NCBI GenBank assembly: GCA_026260175.1
Contig: JAKCWW010002427.1
Span: 21,565-49,244 of the forward strand
Length of the DNA stretch: 27,680 nucleotides
DNA from: Reticulitermes lucifugus
Taxonomy: Eukaryota; Arthropoda; Insecta; Blattodea; Rhinotermitidae
Direction: 5' to 3'
This document shows positions 1 to 9,652 of the stretch, piece after piece (within the stretch, counting starts at the first letter, position 1; each line of letters opens with the position of its first letter). A program made the translations under genes and the position numbers. The notes under the pieces are model-generated. The model had not been told where the DNA came from, did not search any database, and saw only the letters and a list, made by a program, of their open reading frames with translations.

Positions 1-175
1 CACAGTCTACAATGAACGACACAACGCAAACACAGTCTACAATGAACGACACAAAGCAAACACAGTCTACAATGAACGACACAACGCAAACACAGTTTAC
101 AATGAACGACACTACGCAATCACAGTCTACAATGAACGACACAACGCAAACACAGTCTACGTACAATGAACGGTC
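1..175. repeat. 30-bp tandem repeat (about 5.8 copies, cut by left edge)
   Basis: Five consecutive 30-bp units start at 1, 31, 61, 91 and 121, built around cacagtctac followed by aatgaacgac and acaacgcaaa. They differ by only a few substitutions. A sixth, degenerate unit from 151 carries a gta insertion and then diverges into unique sequence by about 175. Because 30 is divisible by three, one forward frame stays open from 12 to 194 and repeats a decapeptide beginning MNDTT, rich in N, D, T and Q. The array reaches the left edge, so its full length and any upstream coding context are unseen. A minisatellite is the simplest reading; the last part of a repetitive protein exon cannot be excluded. 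Confidence 0.93.
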
Positions 176-194
176 CCTCAATACATATATATAA

Positions 195-1427
195 ATTGTG
201 TAAGATTCAGTTCTGTCCCCCAAATTTTATCTTTCTTTTCGGTGCTGCAAATGCATGCATTTCGGGGAAGCTTTTTGTGCGTTCAGTTCATTTCAGTAAG
301 TAATCTTTTGTAGACCGTAAGTATGTAGGAAGTGGTAACTAAATAACTCCATGCAGAAGAGTCCTTCTTCAGATGCTAACAGATCCGCAGGTAACAAAGA
401 AATTCCCCGCATTTTATGGAACACGAACGTTCATTACCACACTCAAAACAACCCGCCAATTTTCCCTGTCATGATCTAAATAAATCCATTCCATTATTTC
501 CCATCCTATTTGTTTAACATCCATATTATTATTGTATTTAAAAATTAATATAATAATACAATCAGAAGTATTAAAGTATAAAAAATTGGGAGCCGGGATA
601 GCGAGGTTCGTATAGCATTTGGGAATTGATCGAATACCTGTCCTGTTTCGCCACAGACACTCTCCATTCCACCATTATGTTTACTTCGGCTGAGACGCGC
701 TTTCAGAATAATATCCTATCATGTCTGTGAATGACACACTATCACCATCAAACTCTACCCTCCAAAGTGCCGATAAGTTTCTCCTATGTACAAATAATCC
801 TACCCGTAAGCAGCAATTATCCTTCTCTTTTAAATAAAAAAGTTATACAAGTCTATTGGTTCAGTGCTACACTTGTCCAGCCGGACATTCCTTCACTCCC
901 AACCAATCTATCTCATCTTGCAAATGCTTCACTGAACCTGCTCTATTAAGGGACTCCTACCATTCCAATTTCCGCACCTCACGTCCATTTTCTGTTGCAA
1001 AAGTCGTTCCAAACAATTCGTCCCAGTGAGGCTCTGTGTAACATTTCATAAAGTGTTCATTTTTTTGAGGTTACGGCTGTTAGCCCTTCTCCGAAAGCCC
1101 AAGCCGGAGAACCACTCCCTGTAGGCTGCGCGGGATTGCTTCTTTAACCTTTTCACTAACCCTGTCTATCTGGAGGCAGTCAAAACCAGCAACTTAATGA
1201 AGCGTCGTGCTGTATTTAAGAGGGACCTACTTAGGCCCACATGGTCTTACAGCATACAGCGTGTACTTATTAACACACCGTATTAAAAATTTATACACTT
1301 AAGCTATTTTTGAAAAGGAACTGTACTCTAAAATGTTTAAAGCTGTAGTTGGCAATAGGCACTATAGAAAAATAAGAAAACACGAGAGTAAACAAAAGGA
1401 CAGCACCAACAATAAGAAAGCACTGGC
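195..1427. other. No gene recognised; unclassified spacer
   Basis: AT-rich DNA with only short chance-like ORFs, such as 731-949. Around 1075-1215 the sequence becomes more GC-rich and looks like degraded repeat material, but I cannot assign it to a family. Confidence 0.5.
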
Positions 1428-1661
1428 ATGCTGCATGACGTCAGTCAATGCAGGCGATGTCAGTCGAAAACTTCAAACAACATGGCCGCCGAGCGGTCAG
1501 ATTTGCTTTTGCTACAGACATTCCGCCATTTCACAGAGCCCAGCGGGGCTACAGGAGAAAGAGAGAAATATGGACTTTCCTCGGTTTGTTGTTGGTTGTT
1601 GGTGCTAGAAATCAGTGATGGACTGGTTCAACGTTCGACTTCCTTTTGGTTCTGTTCCTAG
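1428..1661 (+). other. Candidate short exon or promoter-like patch with CRE palindrome
   Basis: A perfect TGACGTCA palindrome, the consensus cAMP-response element, lies at 1436-1443. An ATG at 1482 sits in a reasonable start context (caacATGgcc) and begins MAAERSDLLLLQTF, open to a stop at 1659-1661. A second forward frame is open across 1333-1608. The patch is more GC-rich than its surroundings. I recognise no protein family, see no convincing splice donor, and find no partner exon nearby. This could be a genuine 5' exon, part of an unidentified repeat, or chance. I lean towards repeat or chance. Confidence 0.15.
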
Positions 1662-2369
1662 GTGGATATACAAAAAGAAACATAGAAGTTATCAGAATAA
1701 ACTAAATAACTAAATGACTAAGTAAATCCACGTAGCACAGTCCTACTTGAGCAGTTAATAGATTCTCATATAATCAGAAAATTACTCCTAGATATGGAAC
1801 TCGAAAATTCATCACCGCTTTCACAGCAGCCAGTCACATGCCCCTATCCTGGGCCAGATAAATCAAGTCAACGCTCTCCCGTCCTATTTATTTCAGATAA
1901 ATTTTAATATTTTCTGCCATCTACGTCTAGATCTTCCAATCGGTCTCTTTCATTCAGGTTTTCCAACCTAAACACTGTACAGTAAGAACTTCTGTTCTCT
2001 TCCCTTCAGAATAATAACGGCACTGATTATGCTTATGAAATGCTGGTAGATGTTCTATTACAATAATAAATTCTCTCACAGTCGTAGCCCCTGGATCCCT
2101 ATGTGGAACAGATTTTGTAGTGTAAACATTCAGACACTCTAATCACAATGTACTGATTATTCCGTACGAATCTGCAGCACTGCAATATGAAATTTGGTGT
2201 CTTTTTAATCCAAGGGAAAGAGTGAATTCCATTAACTATTTTGTAAATTTAATATGAAGTTGGGAGAATAATATTAACATAAAATTACAAATAGATAACA
2301 AGAAGCATCAAACGTTATTTTAGGACATTTATGGAAACAGATACGAAATTGCAATGACATAATATTACT
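1662..2369. other. No gene recognised; AT-rich spacer
   Basis: I see no open frame of note, no RNA gene and no clear repeat here. The LINE remnant that begins near 2370 may extend into the right end of this stretch in a form too decayed to recognise. Confidence 0.5.
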
Positions 2370-2722
2370 TCTAAAGCAGCATTTTGTTACGGCTGCGAGA
2401 TCTGGACTATAAATAAGGGAGATACCCTAAAATGAATATGGTATGAATGAGATTTTTAAGAAGATTATTACACCTTAAAAGTACTGCAAAAGCAAAAACC
2501 TCTGACATTAGCAAAATATTAAAAATGGAAAATACATTGGAAGAAACAGAACTGGATCAAAAAAAATGGCACGGTTACCAGAAAGGAATGGACAGAATTC
2601 GTAGGACGAAGCTGCTAGCTTTGGGACGGCGGGATGTGGGAAGACCTAGAAAAAGATGGAAAGTTCGCTAATACATTGGGGTCTAAAGGAACAGGTCTGT
2701 ATAAGTTGAAATTTATTACGTA
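2370..2722 (+). pseudogene. LINE (non-LTR retrotransposon) ORF2 C-terminal remnant
   Basis: Read forward, 2388-2432 gives YGCEIWTINKGDTLK and then a stop. After a frameshift, 2447-2671 gives a 74-residue frame starting MRFLRRL and ending GRRDVGRPRKRWK. The order YGCE.W, then MRFLRR, then a basic GRRDVGRPRKRW block is the familiar end of the ORF2 protein of several arthropod LINEs, just after the reverse transcriptase domain. The catalytic YxDD region and the endonuclease domain are absent, so this is a 5'-truncated copy. The frameshift, stop codons and missing spacing show it is dead. Weak matches continue to about 2715, just before the simple-sequence tail. The exact LINE clade cannot be fixed from this piece. 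Confidence 0.72.
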
Positions 2723-2776
2723 GATGATGGTGATGATGAAGACGAAGAAGTAAAAGGTGATGATGATAATATAATA
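2723..2776 (+). repeat. GAT/GAA-rich simple sequence, probable LINE 3' tail
   Basis: A run of gatgatggtgatgatgaag followed by gaagaag and tgatgatgat directly follows the decayed LINE C-terminus. Many LINEs of this type end in short tandem repeats rather than poly(A). The adjacency suggests that this is the element's own tail and that the insertion ends near 2776. Confidence 0.55.
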
Positions 2777-3170
2777 AATTAATAAGAAGTTATATAGACT
2801 TTTGTCAAATACCTTACTTGCCTATGTCACAGATTTTGTTTCAGAGAAAGTGTGTGCTTCAGCATACATTTGTCCTGCGGTGTATTGTGTCCGGATGGTT
2901 AACAACACAGCAAAAGAACAAGATCAAATGTGATCGAACAACTAGTATACATAGCCAGCTGTCAAACACAATGTTAATTATCTTTTTAATATTTATTACT
3001 ACAAATATCTTCAATTCTAAAAATTGTTAATAAAAGACATGTAGAAAGATAAGTTATCACTATGAACAGAAAGACAAGTGATATTTAGTGCTGGCGGCTT
3101 AAAAAATTGTGTGTTATGAAAGTGAGCGAAAAACAATTGGATGTACTGAAGATAGTGAACTCTCGACGAC
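2777..3170. other. Spacer before hammerhead motif; possible Penelope-type repeat arm
   Basis: No gene is seen. The short ORF at 2818-3030 resembles nothing I know. The part nearest 3171 could be the 5' half of a degraded Penelope-like flanking repeat, since hammerheads sit inside such repeats, but no sequence here proves it. Confidence 0.4.
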
Positions 3171-3213
3171 CCCCCTGAGGATGGCACAGGTTGTGCCGAA
3201 ACATATGTAGGGG
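3171..3213 (+). ncRNA. Minimal hammerhead ribozyme-like motif (Penelope-type)
   Basis: The core box CTGAGGA (3175-3181) fits CUGANGA. One extra T follows, then stem II GGCAC (3183-3187) pairs perfectly with GTGCC (3193-3197) around a 5-nt loop. GAAA (3198-3201) comes next. A minimal stem III (CATATG) leads to a TA at 3208-3209, which fits the UH cleavage position. Stem I is CCCC (3171-3174) with GGGG (3210-3213). The core is therefore intact and all helices are present, although stem III is only about two base pairs. Hammerheads of this minimal type are known in the flanking repeats of animal Penelope-like retroelements, where they are thought to act as dimers. Assignment to that family is inference; the pairing is seen directly. 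Confidence 0.72.
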
Positions 3214-4163
3214 CAAGAACAGTGAAAGAAATTGTAGTGCATTTGATGTATTGAAATAAAATTAATTAATCCTGCCTAAATATTTCTCGGTTCTGAGTCC
3301 ATCATTTTTGCATATAGTAAGCCTACATTCTGATTACTGTCAATGACATTGACTCCATTAAGATGGCATGATGAAAGCAACGCCTGAGTGGAATATTTGT
3401 GTTTATATTTATGTCACTCATATATACAATTTAAAGTTAGAATACAGTGACCGGCGAGGTAAGTATGTACACTTACGTCTCAGCACGATTAACAAATGCA
3501 TCACTGCAGTTAGACTTGTGAAAATATTCACGGAAATGGTTAAATTTGGGAAGCAAATCTGAAGTTTTACAATCAAGCAATCCATCCAGTTCAGCGCCAC
3601 AGTGCTATAGATTTACCTAAATGCAACTCTGACACTCATTTTAAAAATAATGAATTTAAACGTAAATAAATTAATTTCGTTTCCGACCTGATTGTTTCCG
3701 GTGCACGCGCCACACCCTTTATTTCGTGGATTGCTCGTCTATCACATCCAAATTAAAAAGTGCAACATCATCAGTAAGACCCAGAACGGCCTCCTATGTT
3801 AAAGCCTAGAAGTTTCATTCAACCTAGAATTGCTCGCCAAAACTCCCTGGAAATTTCTTTTTTAGCAAAATACGCTGACATCCGTGACACACGGCCCTTC
3901 TAGCCACATCGGAAATGAGATTTTTACTGAAGCTCTATTAAAATGTCTTAAAGGAAGTCACATATAACATTGTTTACAAAGAGACATATGCATAAGCCGT
4001 ATTCAAACTTTAATTTAATTGAATCATTGGTCCTTTTATCATGATTACTATTTTTATATTTGGCATAATAAAATACATGCTCAGGCAGTTCGTAATTTAA
4101 TGCTAGTTTACGAATAAAGAGCATGACTGTTTTATTCATTTGGCTGGATGATACCCTCAAAAA
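3214..4163. other. No gene recognised; AT-rich spacer
   Basis: Sequence just after the hammerhead (to about 3290) may be the rest of a Penelope-type repeat. Beyond that I see only short overlapping ORFs on both strands (3368-3600, 3948-4160) without recognisable motifs. Confidence 0.5.
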
Positions 4164-4216
4164 TGTTAACTTAACCCGCAGCCGTATTTAAAAGTTAGCA
4201 ACATGTTAAGTTAACA
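4164..4216. repeat. 11-bp perfect inverted repeat
   Basis: TGTTAACTTAA at 4164-4174 is the exact reverse complement of TTAAGTTAACA at 4206-4216, with a 31-nt loop. It could be the junction of a small inverted-repeat element or a chance AT-rich palindrome. I found no target duplication that would define an element. Confidence 0.6.
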
Positions 4217-4579
4217 CACAACCTAAAACACGGGCCTATGGCTTGCGGAATGTGAAAAAAGTCTTGTGTAGAAATTGTTACTGTTTTAAAATTGAAAGCA
4301 AGGAGCGAAGAAAATGCGATTATCTTTGTGAATGCGGACATGCTCATTGGATATTTTTCCATGGCCAACCGATGAGTCCTAAACAATATTACGTACGTGG
4401 CAACATAGTTAATGAACCAACAAAATAATAAGATTGTTCTCAAAAATGCTTTCGACAACAAGAACGCAATTTATAACTCAGGAAGTAACTAGTGGAAGCA
4501 CTTGAAAAACCTTGTCCTATATGATGGAACTAACAGAGAATTATAAATTTAGAAAGCTTATAAAAGTAGAACTTGCCGT

Positions 4580-4700
4580 TGTGCATTTCATGAAGGAATA
4601 GAAGAAGTGGAGGTAGAGTTCCACTCATTTTTATCTCTGCTTTAATTCCGGGGAAATCGACCGCATCACCCATCTAATACGGAGCCTTATTAGGTTTATA
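4580..4700 (-). mobile_element. Decayed SINE fragment, same family as the 18.65-kb copy
   Basis: Parts of this stretch align by eye with the SINE at 18652-18950. The best segment here, around 4659-4693 (CCGCATCACCCATC then GGAGCCT), matches CCGGTACCCATTTT then GGAGGCT near 18796-18822 in the same order. A hairpin-forming block (gtgga and tccac around 4607-4624) is also present. The tRNA-derived head and the TTTACC-type tail are missing. By comparison with the better copy the element's sense strand is minus. The match is partial, so the call is tentative. Confidence 0.4.
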
Positions 4701-5640
4701 ACGCCTGCATTCATATGTCTGCCGTTGAAATTAAATTTAGAGAATTTATGGAGAGCAAAATAATGAAGGAAGATGCTTACAAACAAAAATAAACACCACT
4801 CTTATATGCTACCTCTAAAATCTTGCGGTGAAAGTGTGACCAGTGCGGCACTGAAGGAAATTTAACTGTGCAGTTTTAAAAAGGATTCTGTGTAGCGTGC
4901 CGGAATTTCTACAAAATTCCGGAAAATGTAGCTTGTTATAAATAAGTCACTTTACGTGTCTTTGGCATTTCGACATCAAAGAAAGGCAAATAAAAGGAAC
5001 CTTACTTTTGCGGTAAAGGTAACCAAAATTTCTTGTTGCTTGCAAATCCTCTACCCCATACTTTCCTTTGCTTGAGAAAGCTTGAAAAAATTCACATTAC
5101 AGAATTGCTGTTTTGTTTCTGTCTCTTGGTAGATAAAATGTCCTTCCCTAGGGCTTCTTTTAGTGGGTGGTTCCCCTAAATATAAGAACATTAGCACAAT
5201 AATGAAAAGTCAAACTTGTATAAAATGTTTAGAGAAAAATGATATTTTATAAGCATGTTGCATAACTAAATTATTAACAAGTAGAATTTGAAAATCATTT
5301 GGGGGCTTTGAGCTTCATAAGCATCCTACACTGTCTGCAATAATACACGAAGCATGTCGTTAGTACTTGAGACTGACATGTGTCAAAATACAAATGCTAT
5401 CTGTTTAAAATGTACGTTAAGAGTAACAAGACAGGCAATGTAGGTATAACGTAACATTGAGGCGCGTTCAGGTAACCATTGTTGCCCTGGAAAAACAATA
5501 ATTGTTACATATTTTGAGTGTGTGTTTATAGCCTTAGTTATCAAGCATGCAAAGTGCATGCGCCGTGTTATATTGTCATCTGTTGCCTCTCTGGCTCTAC
5601 CATAATTTTCCACATTATCACATAAAAGGCAATTTTCGGA
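4701..5640. other. No gene recognised; AT-rich spacer
   Basis: Only short ORFs occur here, for example 76 codons on the minus strand at 5383-5613, with no motif I recognise. I see no RNA gene or clear repeat. Confidence 0.5.
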
Positions 5641-5845
5641 AAAAGGTTATTGAACATAAAATGTGTTTTCATTTTCTCTACAACTTTTGTCCGAAACATA
5701 TCTCATTCTAAGAAGGATTCAGTGGGATATTATTATAAATTTACGTAGGACTTCCTGTAAAGTACCTGTCATTCTTTTCGGATTTTAATCAAAAATTGAA
5801 TTTTCACGACAAATTTTAGAAAAATCCTCAGATGTCAAATGTCAT

Positions 5846-5894
5846 GAAAATCCGTCCAGAGGAGGCCGAATTTTTCCATGCGGACAAACGGACG

Positions 5895-5942
<48 letters not shown>

Positions 5943-6003
5943 GGCAGGCAGGCAGGCAGGCAGAACTAAGCTAATAGCCGCTTTTCGCAATTCTGCGAAC
6001 GCA
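5846..6003 (+). repeat. Retroelement-like 3' tail, copy A
   Basis: GAAAATCCGTCC at 5846-5857 is followed after exactly 20 bases by ATGCGGACA (5878-5886). A GGAC/AGAC microsatellite comes next, and then a segment ending in tagccgcttttcgcaa. The same modules in the same order and with the same 20-base spacing recur at 27062-27175. The pattern of an 'aaaatccgt' block followed by a gacagacaga run is common at the 3' ends of arthropod retroelements. I cannot name the family, and sequence upstream of 5846 may belong to it too. Confidence 0.6.
5889..5963 (+). repeat. Compound tetranucleotide microsatellite GGAC-AGAC-AGGC
   Basis: Three tetranucleotide registers follow one another without a break: a few GGAC units, about a dozen AGAC units, then about five AGGC units. 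Each register differs from the next by one base, so it looks as if point variants spread by slippage within one array. It sits inside the retroelement-like tail at 5846-6003 and probably grew from the GGAC motif there. Confidence 0.95.
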
Positions 6004-7382
6004 CCTAAAAACTAATGAACACTAACGGTCCTTCACTTGATGTTACAGATACGATTTGCATTAAAACTGTCGATAATATTCTCGTTCTATTTAATTAAAT
6101 GTTAGTCAGCTCCATGGAGCACAGTCCTTCGGCAGCTAATAGTCAGTCGCTCAGCTCATAAGAAATTCCTGTCTTTCTAGGAACACATTAAGTCCACTGC
6201 CGTATTCAAACGACATCGTCACTTGTCCCTCTACTGACCCACGGATCCGGTCCACATCCTCACACACTGTTTTTTAAGATACAGATTTGTATATCAATTT
6301 TAACGTATTTCAAATTGTTGTTTATATATGATTTACTTAGCGACCGTCGATATTAGAATGGTGAGTTGGAAAAGATGTGAAAGAAAGAGGTCTAGGCCCA
6401 ATCTGAGGTACCATACCGGCATTTTCCTGGAGAGACTGAGGAACTCAACTAAAGATCTCTCAGTGCAGTTGGTATCATAACCGACATGAAAAATGCTTTC
6501 TCTCCCAAATATGTTTACAAGCGTTACTGCGGTCAGATACCTCCCTCCGTAGGTTGTTGTTACACAGTCAACCCGAGGAAACCCTCTTTCTCAGGCTGAT
6601 AAAAGTCAGTCACTCTTCGATGGTTGCCTGAGGGTTACGGTGTAAATCACTGCGTCTTAATGCAGTGCCGAGAGATGGAAAAGCGAGTTGCGGCAGTCCT
6701 GCCTGTAGTTGCCTCGGGAAGATCACTTGCAGACAATAGAATTCTAGTTGGGAAACATAACCATGAACCCCGCTGAGATGCGACACTTGTGGAACCCCCG
6801 TTGTGCCTGTGTGGCCCCAACCGACAACTTGTGTGTACAATGTCCCGACTTGCAAAGCCACGTAACTGAGAGGAATTTGTAGCACCAACTGACAACGGCA
6901 CGTTTGAGAATCCGCAGCATGCAGCAGATAAGGCAGTTCAGTGCCTGGAGGCTGTACGTAGAATCTTTCAGCTGATTACAAGTTAATTCCATGGATCCAA
7001 GTTCTTCTTGAGAAGCTGATAGCTGACAGTCGCTCAGCTGGTCAAGAAATCAACTGCATTACGGAAAACCCAAGTGCGTTACTGTCTTGTCCAGAGGTCG
7101 TCATATGTTTTGCACTGAACGCGATGAACCATTTCCATTTCCTCAAATGCTCTGTCATTAATCACCCTCATAAAATTATACCCCGTGCTTTCATCCATGC
7201 CTAGGCCTCAACAGTTGTCTCTTCCCTTAATCTTTTTCTCCTTAATTTTTATACAAATTTCTGCTCTTTCCCACGCGTGATAGATTTCCTGCCATCTAAC
7301 ATTCCTTAAGTTAAAGTTTAAATTTTAAATTAAAGCGGAGAATACATTCTGTGCAATAGATCTGAGGCATTCTGATAGGTGG
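6004..7382. other. No gene recognised; includes a stretch open in all three minus frames
   Basis: Between 6610 and 6992 the minus strand is open in three overlapping frames (6610-6888, 6647-6901, 6744-6992). The stretch is more GC-rich than its surroundings, which lowers the stop-codon frequency. None of the three translations shows a family motif that I trust. The rest of the stretch holds nothing recognisable. Confidence 0.5.
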
Positions 7383-7425
7383 GTTCCAGGGTTTCGGTGA
7401 AATATATTGCCTTAATCATCAGTTC
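7383..7425 (-). ncRNA. Degenerate hammerhead ribozyme-like motif
   Basis: On the minus strand CTGATGA (plus 7422-7416) is followed by the same extra T seen in the better copies, then by GAAAC (plus 7395-7391) after a 19-nt interval. The two core boxes are perfect. The intervening stem II is poor (only a GG/CC pairing is obvious) and stem I and the UH position are not clear. It may be a decayed member of the same Penelope-type family, or a chance match. Confidence 0.35.
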
Positions 7426-8429
7426 GGATATCGAGACAGTGTGCCCTTACAAAACGTTACCAGTTTAGACGACGTTACAACTCAGAAGACCCCATTGTTA
7501 AAGTTCACTGGCTCGATACTTTCACAAAATAAGGCACGTCATGGTTATTTACTTTAACACTGTGATACAAAGGAATTATTTTCCAGATCCACAGGGCGAA
7601 ACATAAAAATCCCTCGTCAAAAGTGGGGGTTAAAGGGAGTGATCACGGGGTGTTTGGGCGAAAACGCATTTCGCAGACTTCTTATGGGGAAAATATGGTT
7701 ACGTAAAAGGGAGTGCGTATGGAACCCTGCTCCCCAGTTGCTTGAAATACGTACATGCTTCGGGACATCAAACACTTACGTAGTGCCTGCATTGATATTC
7801 GTACCAAACGTCTGCGACGGTTTTGTGAGTAATCGTCCGCGTTTATCCGCGTGTATATGAATTTTTCTGCCATCGGCATTTATTTCTTACATACGAGTAC
7901 GTAATTATTTTCAACCGCGGATAAGCAAAACCGCTCTCGGTAAAACCTCATTCCGGGAGGAGTTATTATGTCGGTAGACCTACACGTATATGAGGAAGAA
8001 GTTGGTACGGCGTAATTTTAATTTTTGCTGTAATTTTTCTTTAGTTTTATGTGCAAATTTTTCTGTACCTTTAGACTTTAATATCTGTACTTTCAGAATT
8101 TAACTAAAGGAAACTTTTCAATGCGAATAATGCAATTTGAACATATAACAAAATAAATCACATCTTCAAGTCCTTTCCCTTTTTCTCTTCAATTTCATAT
8201 ATTTACAAATAATAATTCAAATAAATGTGAAGTTTAAAATATTCTGAAATTTTAAATTGTGTCCGTCCATTTTGTACCAGATCAAGAAAATTTGTTCATC
8301 GCAGTGAGTTTGGATACTGCCTCCAATCTCATACCGTACAGTGCACATAAAACCTTCCAGAACTTCAAAAGCCTTGTGCTGCCGCTTCCGAGATCCTACC
8401 TTTTCCAACGCATTTCACTTAAAAATGTG
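7426..8429. other. No gene recognised; 9-bp inverted repeat at 7843 and 7916
   Basis: TTATCCGCG at 7843-7851 is the reverse complement of CGCGGATAA at 7916-7924, separated by 64 bases; the significance is unclear. ORFs at 7639-7860 and 7682-7879 overlap on opposite strands and resemble nothing I know. Confidence 0.5.
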
Positions 8430-8468
8430 TTGTCTGACGTTTCGCCGTCACAACAAGGTCAAATAGAA
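8430..8468 (-). ncRNA. Possible 3' half of a hammerhead-like motif
   Basis: The minus strand reads GGCGAAACGTC (plus 8444-8434), which fits the GAAA box plus a GUC cleavage triplet. The upstream CUGANGA box is not preserved; the corresponding positions read cttctatttga. This could be a mutated copy of the same class. Taken alone the evidence is weak. Confidence 0.2.
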
Positions 8469-9583
8469 GTAAGCCACTGACTGGACCGTCTGTCAAAACT
8501 GTGGGCCTACTTTGACGGACAGCGGTAACATACAAACTTGACACAGTTGGGTCAACTTCTCACAAAGGGACGGTTCCGAAACTTAACAAGGGTTTATACA
8601 ATTCTGTTACACTACAAGCCAAATCCTATGTTCGGCCTAATATCTACGTGTAAAATCCGTTCTTTCAAAAGAGTGGGGGGAGGGGTGAAGGCTGACAGAA
8701 CACTGAAAAAAATTACAGAATACGGAAAAGGGAAAGTATTTTGGCCCCACACAATATTCGAAAGGTGAACTATAGACGCTTTGTGGTTTTCAAACTTTCC
8801 GCCTATACTAATCCTGTACAATGACAGAGTTCAACCCATAAAGTAACAAGAGACGTGCAGTGCGCGCAAGCATTCTTAGAGAGCGATGGGGGGGGGGAAA
8901 CTACCGCCACAAATCATTTAACTGGTTTCGCCATTATTTCTGCGAGGCTCTCTCTTACAAATGGGTGAAACTGAACGCATTTTACAACATTCTTCTTAGT
9001 ATCCTTATGGGTTTTATGTACGATTCCTTTAACAACACTTAAAATATCTTACATTAAATTCGAGTAATGTGATGATTAGCGAATAATGAACTGGAATTAA
9101 TGCGTATGGAAGCGGTCGTGGTATATTTTCAAGTAATATTCCGGGATCTCGTTACAGAGGCTAAATAAAACCACGAAAACCTTGATTTCCACACCAAGGT
9201 TCCGGGTTCTATTCGTTCAACCGTGATGAATTTTCGTTTTAGTGTCTCGTTTCAATTGTCACGTGTTTCAGAAAGATTTATCTCATACCTAGTATCGCAG
9301 TTGAGTAAGCCATAAAAAAATGCATGATGGGGAACTTCATAATTGTTATTATTTACCAAACAGTATTATGAAAATAACATTAAAAATGATGAGACGGTTG
9401 AGATATTTAGGAAAAACCACTCGAAAGGTACATGAGAAATGCGTACAAAATTTTAGTAGGAATTCCTAAAAGGAACAGACAACTTTAGCTTATATAAATT
9501 AATGTTACTGAAATGGATTTTAAAGTATACATCACTTATGGATATTTTAGCAATTTTAATAACTGGGCTTGTGTACTTATAAG
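8469..9583. other. No gene recognised; G-run at 8888-8897
   Basis: A run of ten G lies at 8888-8897 and a shorter G-rich run near 8674-8684. Around 9190-9220 the sequence CCGGGTTCTATTC resembles a decayed Pol III B box, but I see no matching A box. The ORFs here are short and overlap on both strands. Confidence 0.5.
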
Positions 9584-9607
9584 TGTTCAGTGTTCAGTGT
9601 TCAGTGT
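9584..9607 (+). repeat. 7-bp tandem repeat (TGTTCAG), about 3.4 copies
   Basis: Three exact TGTTCAG units occupy 9584-9604, followed by a partial unit. The array ends two bases before the first stem I base of the hammerhead motif at 9610. Confidence 0.95.
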
Positions 9608-9609
9608 GT

Positions 9610-9652
9610 TCCCCTGAAGATGGTGCGTTTAGCACACCGAAAAATGTCGGGA
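9610..9652 (+). ncRNA. Minimal hammerhead ribozyme-like motif (Penelope-type)
   Basis: CTGAAGA (9614-9620) fits the CUGANGA box and is followed by one extra T. Stem II is GGTG (9622-9625) with CACC (9635-9638); an alternative register GTGC/GCAC also pairs. GAAA is at 9639-9642. The minimal stem III region reads AATG where the 3171 copy has CATATG, so stem III is further weakened by a C-to-A change. GTC (9646-9648) provides the UH site. Stem I is TCCC (9610-9613) with GGGA (9649-9652). The core boxes are intact. Placement in the Penelope-like group rests on the extra U and the tiny stem III, both described in animal Penelope-like elements as far as I know. Confidence 0.65.

Noticed and set aside
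4243..4428. Cys-rich short ORF that could be read as a zinc finger
   Set aside because: The cysteine and histidine spacing fits no finger class I know, and a longer ORF runs on the opposite strand.
5690..5704. CCGAAACATAT resembling the 3' half of a hammerhead
   Set aside because: No CUGANGA box or stem II partner lies upstream.
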